From CADEDV01 sp964412375 (GTDB lineage Bacteria; Bacteroidota; Bacteroidia; Chitinophagales; Chitinophagaceae), in the NCBI GenBank assembly GCA_964412375.1, contig CAYPOD010000004.1, positions 72,715-136,714 on the forward strand: a stretch of DNA of 64,000 nt. The letters run 5' to 3'. Position 1 is the stretch's first letter; each line of letters opens with the position of its first letter. Positions 58,778-64,000 of this stretch are shown here, one piece after another. A program made the position numbers and the translations under genes. The notes under the pieces are model-generated. The model searched no databases and was not told where the DNA came from. It saw only the letters and a list, made by a program, of their open reading frames with translations.

Positions 58778-59494
58778 ATGGAATCGCTAAAGGGAAAATA
58801 TATCCTCGTTGCCGGCGCCACCGGCAGCATTGGCGCTGCTGTAGCCGGGTTACTAAAGACAGGCGGGGCCAACCTGTTTCTCACCGGCCGCAATACGGAC
58901 AAGTTAGCATCTGTTGCAAACAAGCTGGGTGTGGATGCTGCACAGTCTTTCGCTGCTAATCTTGCAGATCCGCAAGCTGTGCAGGAATTGAAGCATCGTT
59001 ATTTTTCAGTTTTCCCAACTATTGATATCATAGTAAATGCAGCGGGTATAGGTATCATTAAACCTATGGATTCATTATCTGAAAACGATTTTCTGCAGAC
59101 AATACATGCCAACCTTTATGCTCCCTTTCTGCTGGTCAAATCATTTTTACCGGCTATGAAAGAAGCTAAAAGGGGATTGGTGATTAACATTCCCGGTGTA
59201 CTAGGAAAAACACCCATGGCTGGTGCCGCTGCTTACAGTGCCAGTAAATACGGCCTCACCGGCATGATGCAGAGTATCCGGGAAGAAGTGAAGCGAACAG
59301 ATATCCGCATCACCAACCTTTTCCTGGGTGGTGTTGATTCAGCATTTTGGGATACCATTGACATGCGGGTGCAGCGGGAAAAAATGATACGGGCTGAAGA
59401 AGCAGCCAAAGCCATTTGGTTTCTTTGCCAGCAACCAGCCAGCGGGGTGGTGAATGAGATGGTGTTACAGCCATTCAATCACCAGGCGATATAA
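58778..59494 (+). CDS. Short-chain dehydrogenase/reductase family protein
   Basis: The classical SDR fold of 238 residues has the cofactor motif GATGSIG at 13-19 and the catalytic YSASK. NAAGIGI is the downstream cofactor segment. It reduces or oxidises an unknown carbonyl or alcohol with NAD(P)(H). The gene starts 57 bases from the divergent photolyase-like gene, a typical place for a light- or stress-linked oxidoreductase, but the link is an inference from position. Confidence 0.93.
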   Translation: MESLKGKYILVAGATGSIGAAVAGLLKTGGANLFLTGRNTDKLASVANKLGVDAAQSFAANLADPQAVQELKHRYFSVFPTIDIIVNAAGIGIIKPMDSLSENDFLQTIHANLYAPFLLVKSFLPAMKEAKRGLVINIPGVLGKTPMAGAAAYSASKYGLTGMMQSIREEVKRTDIRITNLFLGGVDSAFWDTIDMRVQREKMIRAEEAAKAIWFLCQQPASGVVNEMVLQPFNHQAI

Positions 59495-59538
59495 TTTTCA
59501 CTGACAAAGCTCATGGCTAACGATTGTGCTCTTTGGCC

Positions 59539-59546
59539 TATTTTTG
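59539..59546 (+). promoter_or_regulatory. Proline dehydrogenase promoter, -7 box
   Basis: TATTTTTG is a perfect TAnnTTTG and lies 20 bases before ATG 59567. It argues that the in-frame upstream ATG at 59513 is not used. No strong -33 box was found. Confidence 0.55.
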
Positions 59547-59566
59547 CGCCATCTTATTTCTGCCGT

Positions 59567-60805
59567 ATGGACAAATCACACCCGACGATCTCCTTTGATA
59601 ATACCGAGTTTGCTTTTGAATACAAGACTGATAAAGAATTAAAGAAAGCCCGTTTCCTTTTTTCCTCCATGGCCAAACCCTGGCTGGTGAAACCGGGTAT
59701 TAAATTAACTCCCTGGGCCATACGGGTGGGTCTGCCGGTGAAAGGATTGATCCGTAAAACCATCTTTGCACAATTCGTTGGCGGCGAAACACTGGAGCAA
59801 ACCACAATTGTCGCTAAAAAACTGCAGCAATACAATGTACAGGCCATTCTTGATTATGGCGTGGAAGGAAAGGAGGGTGAAGATAATTTTGATCATGCCT
59901 GTGATGAATTCATCAGGGTGATAGAATATGCCGGTTCACATCCCAACACACCCTTTATGAGTGTGAAAGTGACAGGCTTTGCCCGTTTTGGTTTGCTGGA
60001 GAACATGGACGACAAAATGCACAAAGCAGAAGGCACATTGATGAAAAGGTTTCTGAAAGCGATTGATGACCTGAACCCTGAAGAGAAAGAAGAATGGCAC
60101 CGTGTCCGTCACCGCATGATGCGAATTTGCGAAACAGCAGCTAAAAACGGGGTGGGGGTGCTGGTGGATGCAGAAGAAACCTGGATACAGGACCCGGTGG
60201 ATGCATTGACCATCCTGATGATGGATACCTTCAACAAAGAAAAATGCGTGGTGTATAATACCATTCAGCATTACCGCCACGACAGGCTCCAATTCCTGAA
60301 GGACTCATTTGAAGCGGCCAATGAACGAAAATTTATACTAGGCGCCAAACTGGTCCGCGGTGCATACATGGAAAAGGAAAGAAAGAGAGCTGCTGAAATG
60401 GGTTATCCTTCACCCATTCAGCCGGATAAGGAAAGCAGCGACAGGGATTATAATGAAGGCGTAAAATTCTGCATTGATCATATTGAACGCATTGCTCTGA
60501 TCGTGGCTTCGCATAATGAGTTTAGCAATTTGTATGCAACACAACTGTTACAACAAAAAGGATTGCCGCTTGATCACCCCCATGTGCACTGGAGCCAGTT
60601 GTACGGGATGAGTGACAATATCACTTTCAACCTGGCACATGCTGGTTGCAGTGTGAGCAAATACTTGCCCTTTGGCCCCATCAAAGATGTGATCCCCTAC
60701 CTAATGCGGAGGGCACAGGAAAACACTTCGGTGAAAGGACAAACCGGGCGGGAACTGGGGCTTATCAGGAAAGAGTTGCAGCGAAGAAAGGGAAAGGCAT
60801 CATAA
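59567..60805 (+). CDS. Proline dehydrogenase
   Basis: A 412-residue monofunctional flavoenzyme of the PutA-type TIM barrel. The FAD-site segments are HVHWSQLYGMSDNITFNLA and KLVRGAYMEKERKRA, with the Arg pair of the substrate site in the last helix (YLMRRAQENTS). It oxidises proline to pyrroline-5-carboxylate at the membrane. The dehydrogenase partner gene is not in the window. Start ATG 59567 (MDKSHPTISF) agrees with the -7 box. It may feed carbon and nitrogen to the same pool as gltBD, but the two are not linked in an operon. Confidence 0.95.
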   Translation: MDKSHPTISFDNTEFAFEYKTDKELKKARFLFSSMAKPWLVKPGIKLTPWAIRVGLPVKGLIRKTIFAQFVGGETLEQTTIVAKKLQQYNVQAILDYGVEGKEGEDNFDHACDEFIRVIEYAGSHPNTPFMSVKVTGFARFGLLENMDDKMHKAEGTLMKRFLKAIDDLNPEEKEEWHRVRHRMMRICETAAKNGVGVLVDAEETWIQDPVDALTILMMDTFNKEKCVVYNTIQHYRHDRLQFLKDSFEAANERKFILGAKLVRGAYMEKERKRAAEMGYPSPIQPDKESSDRDYNEGVKFCIDHIERIALIVASHNEFSNLYATQLLQQKGLPLDHPHVHWSQLYGMSDNITFNLAHAGCSVSKYLPFGPIKDVIPYLMRRAQENTSVKGQTGRELGLIRKELQRRKGKAS

Positions 60806-60865
60806 ATACCTTCCGGCCGGTATAGGCAAGTTGTGTTGACAGAGTATTTTCGTAAAAAAATACCT

Positions 60866-61768
60866 ATGCGCTATATTCTTCCCCTCTTGTTCATCTGCAT
60901 CCTTTTTTCTTCCTGCAGCAATGAAAAAGCAAAGCATTCTTTTCCGGAAGCTTTTATAACCTCCCTGCAGCAAAATGATTTTGAAGTGCTGAACGATTTT
61001 CTTCCCACTGTTGATTTTTATAAGTCATTGGGAGATGATTTGCCTGCCCGCAGTGATGAGGAAATTGCAAAATTCCTGGCCGAAGGGAAACAGCGGCTGA
61101 AAGAAGGCTGGGAGAAAGTGAGGCAGCAGGTGCAGGAGAAAAATATTGATTGGGAAAAATTTTCTATCAAAGAAACCATTATGTACGATCCCTTTCCCAG
61201 TCCAACGATGGAAGCGACACTCATCGTTTATAGTTATGATGGTAAAGACTGGGATGACCTATCCTTCATCACCAAAGAACAGCAGGGAAAGACATGGCTG
61301 CTGGAATTTCCCAATCCCACCGGTTTCTTCAGCATGAGCAATGAATCGCTGCGTAACCTGCAACATGCAAAAGCTACTTTGTTGCAACAAGACCCCGGCT
61401 TTACACAAAAAATAAAGGACAGGGTGCAGCAACTGATACAATTGGCAAAAGGAAATGATGCAGCGCAACTGGCACCGGCGCTGGTGTTCAGGGGAGAAGA
61501 TGAGGCGAGAAAATGGAAAACAGCTCTTGATGCCACACAGCCCGGTGAACTGAAAATGGCAGAAGATGAAATAAAAAGAATCAAGGAAGCCGTTGAAGGC
61601 TGCATGGATATGCAGTTTGAAAAAATTATTTCCGAAAGGGAATCAGAAGGGCAGTGGATCGTGCAGCCTGTTACCTGCGGCAGCAAAAAAATACATTTCG
61701 CATTCCTGCTCATCAATGAGCAATTGCTGCTGGGCGACCTGGAAACGGAGGGTGTTGACGAGTATTAG
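60866..61768 (+). CDS. Hypothetical lipoprotein, 300 aa
   Basis: The signal peptide ends in LFSSC with Cys17 as the lipidated residue. The frame is open 11 codons further upstream, but ATG 60866 gives a normal signal. The mature part is hydrophilic with a long helix (about 100-130, EGWEKVRQQVQEKNIDWEKF) and a beta-like middle; no family is recognised. A TATTTTCG element 13 bases before the ATG is a candidate -7 box (one mismatch). It lies 60 bases after the proline dehydrogenase gene. No function can be given. Confidence 0.75.
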   Translation: MRYILPLLFICILFSSCSNEKAKHSFPEAFITSLQQNDFEVLNDFLPTVDFYKSLGDDLPARSDEEIAKFLAEGKQRLKEGWEKVRQQVQEKNIDWEKFSIKETIMYDPFPSPTMEATLIVYSYDGKDWDDLSFITKEQQGKTWLLEFPNPTGFFSMSNESLRNLQHAKATLLQQDPGFTQKIKDRVQQLIQLAKGNDAAQLAPALVFRGEDEARKWKTALDATQPGELKMAEDEIKRIKEAVEGCMDMQFEKIISERESEGQWIVQPVTCGSKKIHFAFLLINEQLLLGDLETEGVDEY

Positions 61769-61814
61769 AGCCATAACGAAATGCACCAAACTATGCAAAT
61801 AGTTTAAAATAATC

Positions 61815-62567
61815 TCAATTGTTGAACAGCTTGATCGTATAATCCAACAGACTTTTATCACCAACAAGTCCATGACCGGGAATGACCGTTTTCACATGCG
61901 GGAATTTCTTTAGTACTTGTTGCACGGTAGCGGGCCATGCTTTCACGTTGGCATCTGCCAGGTTGCCTTTGCCGGCATTCATTTCTTTGATGAGGCAACC
62001 TCCAAACAGGATTTTGTCATGGGGAACATAGGCAACAATATTGTCTTGGGTATGTCCTTCGCCGGGAAAGGCAGTTAAGACCTGTTTATCGCCAACGATG
62101 AATGTCTTTGCATCCTTAAACCCGTTTACGGGAATATTGAAGCTACGGGACTTCGCCAGTTCAATGGTTTTATGTGTTGCATAAGAGACAATACTATTGG
62201 CATGAAAAATTTTCAGCCCGCCGAGACAGTCTTCATGAAAGTGCGTGGGAATAACTGCTTTGATTTTGCAATCAAGTTTTTTGTTTATCCAGTTTACCAG
62301 TTCGGCTGAGCTGGTATCATCAGCAGGCGTATCGAAAACAAGGGCTTCTTTCTTATCCGTTACCAGCATCCCGTTGCAGGGCACATTGCCAAATGTTACT
62401 GATTTAAAAAAAGAAACATGCACATACACATGGTCCGACAGGCGGATGATGATAAGATTGTCTGATTGGTACACAGTGTCCGGAACGGCAGTTTTTGTTG
62501 TTTGTGAAAGACTATTTAAAGGGGAAAAGACTGCTGCGAGGATTAAAAGGGATAAAAGGGATTTCAT
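61815..62567 (-). CDS. Subclass B1 metallo-beta-lactamase
   Basis: The 250-residue precursor has a signal peptide (MKSLLSLLILAAVFSPLN, cleavage near LSQ). All six zinc ligands are in place: His109-Phe-His111-Glu-Asp113 (HFHED), His172 (GEGHTQ), Cys191 (FGGCLIK) and His232 (PGHG). These equal His116, His118, His196 and Asp120, Cys221, His263 of the standard numbering, so two zinc sites of the B1 type are predicted. Such enzymes hydrolyse most beta-lactams including carbapenems. It is chromosomal, and nothing around it suggests mobility. Activity is not proven by sequence. Confidence 0.93.
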   Translation of the reverse strand: MKSLLSLLILAAVFSPLNSLSQTTKTAVPDTVYQSDNLIIIRLSDHVYVHVSFFKSVTFGNVPCNGMLVTDKKEALVFDTPADDTSSAELVNWINKKLDCKIKAVIPTHFHEDCLGGLKIFHANSIVSYATHKTIELAKSRSFNIPVNGFKDAKTFIVGDKQVLTAFPGEGHTQDNIVAYVPHDKILFGGCLIKEMNAGKGNLADANVKAWPATVQQVLKKFPHVKTVIPGHGLVGDKSLLDYTIKLFNN

Positions 62568-62635
62568 GAGGTGAAAGTAGGGCTTTTGGGAATTTGCGCA
62601 GTTGTGATGAGAAGAAAGGCTGAGTGCAGTTTATT

Positions 62636-63697
62636 TTAATGAATAACCGCATTTATCTTCTGCCAAAGCTCATTATCAAATCCTGATAAGGCAAAGCTTG
62701 GATTCAGCGGATCGGAGGCATTACCCATGCGGACGATCACCATTTTTTTAGAAGGCACTACATAGATACGCTGGTCTTCGGCGCCCATAGCAGCATACAT
62801 ATCAGGTGGAGCATTAGGTATTAATGTTCCGGGGTACACTGTTTGGCCGGTTGGCAGCATAAAATTGCCTTTACCATTCAGCCACCAGAAATAGCCGTAA
62901 GAAGGATTGATGGCTTGAGAACTGTTGATGCTTTCCTCAAAAAAAGCCTGGTTAACGACCTGTTCATTATTCCACTTGCCTTTATTGAGTGCCAGTAGGC
63001 CAAAACGGGCCATGCTGCGGGTGCTGCTGTGGTAAATTTTAAAGATGATACCATTGTTCCAAAAGCCATCCATACCAATTTTATCCCGCAGTTTGGCATT
63101 GAAATAAGTATCATAACTCTGCGATGAGGCAGCAGCCACCACATCCATCAGTTTTTGAAACACATTGTGGTAAGACCAGCGGGTGCCGGCATCAGCCATA
63201 TAGGTAAGATTGGCCCGGATAACAAGGTTGTTGGAATCATTTAGCCCGGAGGTCATGGTAAGCAGGTGCCGGTTGGTGATCAGGTTTTCTTTAGCAGGCG
63301 GTGCGCTGGTCCAATTGCTGCCGATATAGTCGGATACTTTATTGTTGATCTGTAGCAGACCTTCTTGCTGGGCAATACCGGTCATGGTGCTTGTCAGGGT
63401 TTTGCCGGCGCTGTTCCATTGCCAGCTGTCGTCTTTTGTATGGCCGTTGAAATATTCTTCCATCACAATCCGTCCGTTCACCAGTATCATAAAAGATTTG
63501 CTGTTTTTCTGCTGCAGGTAATCTTTAAGCGGTTGCACGGCGGCGTTGTTCCAGCCGAGTGAGGAGATGGATTTGGTTTCCCAGGCACTGCTTCCGGCAG
63601 GCGGGTAGTACATGGTCTCCGGGGCATTGCCCGTAGGGGTATCTTTTTGGCAGGAAAATAGGCTGAGCAGTACGGCCAGGTAACAGAAATATTTCAT
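62636..63697 (-). CDS. Serine hydrolase lipoprotein, class C beta-lactamase-like fold
   Basis: A lipobox LFSC with Cys16 marks a lipoprotein. The SxxK tetrad is Ser96-Ala-Gly-Lys99 (WNSAGKTLTS), and the Tyr-x-Asn is YHN in RWSYHNVF. The 353-residue size fits the Beta-lactamase family that includes esterases and peptidases. It is upstream of the metallo-beta-lactamase gene on the same strand with a 68-base gap. It does not show AmpC-specific motifs, so it is best named a hydrolase. Confidence 0.87.
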   Translation of the reverse strand: MKYFCYLAVLLSLFSCQKDTPTGNAPETMYYPPAGSSAWETKSISSLGWNNAAVQPLKDYLQQKNSKSFMILVNGRIVMEEYFNGHTKDDSWQWNSAGKTLTSTMTGIAQQEGLLQINNKVSDYIGSNWTSAPPAKENLITNRHLLTMTSGLNDSNNLVIRANLTYMADAGTRWSYHNVFQKLMDVVAAASSQSYDTYFNAKLRDKIGMDGFWNNGIIFKIYHSSTRSMARFGLLALNKGKWNNEQVVNQAFFEESINSSQAINPSYGYFWWLNGKGNFMLPTGQTVYPGTLIPNAPPDMYAAMGAEDQRIYVVPSKKMVIVRMGNASDPLNPSFALSGFDNELWQKINAVIH

Positions 63698-63881
63698 AGT
63701 TGTAGAATAGCGGCGGGTTGGAAGGGTTACCCGGTTAAAGGTTTAATCTATCATAAGGGATAAAATTACAGGTTTCCTCCGTTGTTTTTTATAGTCTCAC
63801 AGTGCAAGCGGTAGTATGAAAAATGAACATAGACATTGGGGGAAAGTTATTACGGGTAAATGATAACTGGAAAGAGAAAGT

Positions 63882-64000
63882 TTACACAGTCATCAGCTCT
63901 TTCAGTTTCAATAGGTATTCCAGTTCTTCTTCATTGATCTTTCTTACACTTTCGGCAATATGCCGGGCACTGTTGAAGATGCGGACACGGGTGTGATGGT
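63882..64000 (-). CDS. C-terminal end of an unknown protein, cut by the window edge
   Basis: The minus-strand frame that is open at the right edge ends in TAA at 63882. It encodes 38 residues (ARHIAESVRKINEEELEYL) that form one amphipathic helix with Leu and Glu repeats. It is not in a shadow frame of another gene. The family cannot be recognised from this tail. Most of the gene lies outside the window. Confidence 0.6.
   Translation of the reverse strand, partial: HHTRVRIFNSARHIAESVRKINEEELEYLLKLKELMTV

Noticed and set aside
1..64000. Insertion sequences, prophage genes, toxin-antitoxin pairs, restriction systems, tRNA or rRNA genes
   Set aside because: No transposase, integrase, phage structural gene, terminal inverted repeats, cloverleaf or rRNA sequence was found by reading. 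The base composition is even throughout.

Overview
The window looks like a chromosomal, mostly core segment of a Bacteroidota genome, most likely Chitinophagaceae or a close relative. The reasons are: perfect Bacteroidota -7 boxes (TAnnTTTG) in front of fusA, rpsJ, map, rpsA and a proline dehydrogenase; start codons in A/T-rich contexts without Shine-Dalgarno motifs, even in the ribosomal protein genes; a type IX secretion sorting domain; and Bacteroidota-type protein families. GC content is moderate. I saw no insertion sequence, prophage, CRISPR array, tRNA or rRNA.

Layout. 1-6 kb: a cut S9 peptidase, an unknown conserved protein, a histidine phosphatase lipoprotein, a beta-lactamase-fold hydrolase, then an ECF sigma factor overlapping a protein with an inner-membrane helix, a long disordered linker and a C-terminal outer-membrane barrel. 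6-15 kb (minus): an outer-membrane porin, ammonium transporter amt and glutamate synthase gltBD, a nitrogen assimilation block. 15-27.3 kb (minus): the complete branched-chain amino acid block leuA-leuC-leuD-leuB followed by ilvE-ilvD-ilvB-ilvN-ilvC-ilvA. Between leuB and ilvE lies a 35-codon leader peptide containing three Ile, three Val and four Ile codons in a row, followed by a strong terminator and a competing antiterminator. This is a classical ribosome-mediated attenuator.

27.5-31.2 kb: a conserved helical protein, a Lys/Ala-rich histone-H1-like protein and a secreted YVTN beta-propeller. 31.2-46.9 kb: fusA with a structured leader, a flippase-like membrane protein on the other strand, and the S10-spc ribosomal protein operon (rpsJ to secY). 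Several of its intergenic gaps are unusually long and hold hairpins, dispersed-repeat-like sequences and paired arrays of a seven-base AGCTNNN repeat. The usual neighbours rpsL-rpsG (before fusA) and infA-rpmJ-rpsM-rpsK (after map) are absent, so the cluster is broken at both ends.

47-64 kb: map, a flavoprotein, two acyltransferases, rpsA, a T9SS-secreted protein, a thioesterase, a light-related operon (photolyase-like protein, a 49-residue DUF2256 zinc-finger protein found by reading the gap, and a second photolyase-like protein), an SDR enzyme, proline dehydrogenase, a lipoprotein, a subclass B1 metallo-beta-lactamase with all zinc ligands, a serine hydrolase lipoprotein, and the cut 3' end of one more gene.

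The strongest signals beyond routine annotation are the ilv attenuator, the AGCTNNN arrays inside the ribosomal operon, the sigma/two-membrane anti-sigma pair, and the photolyase operon with a member that has lost its iron-sulfur ligands.
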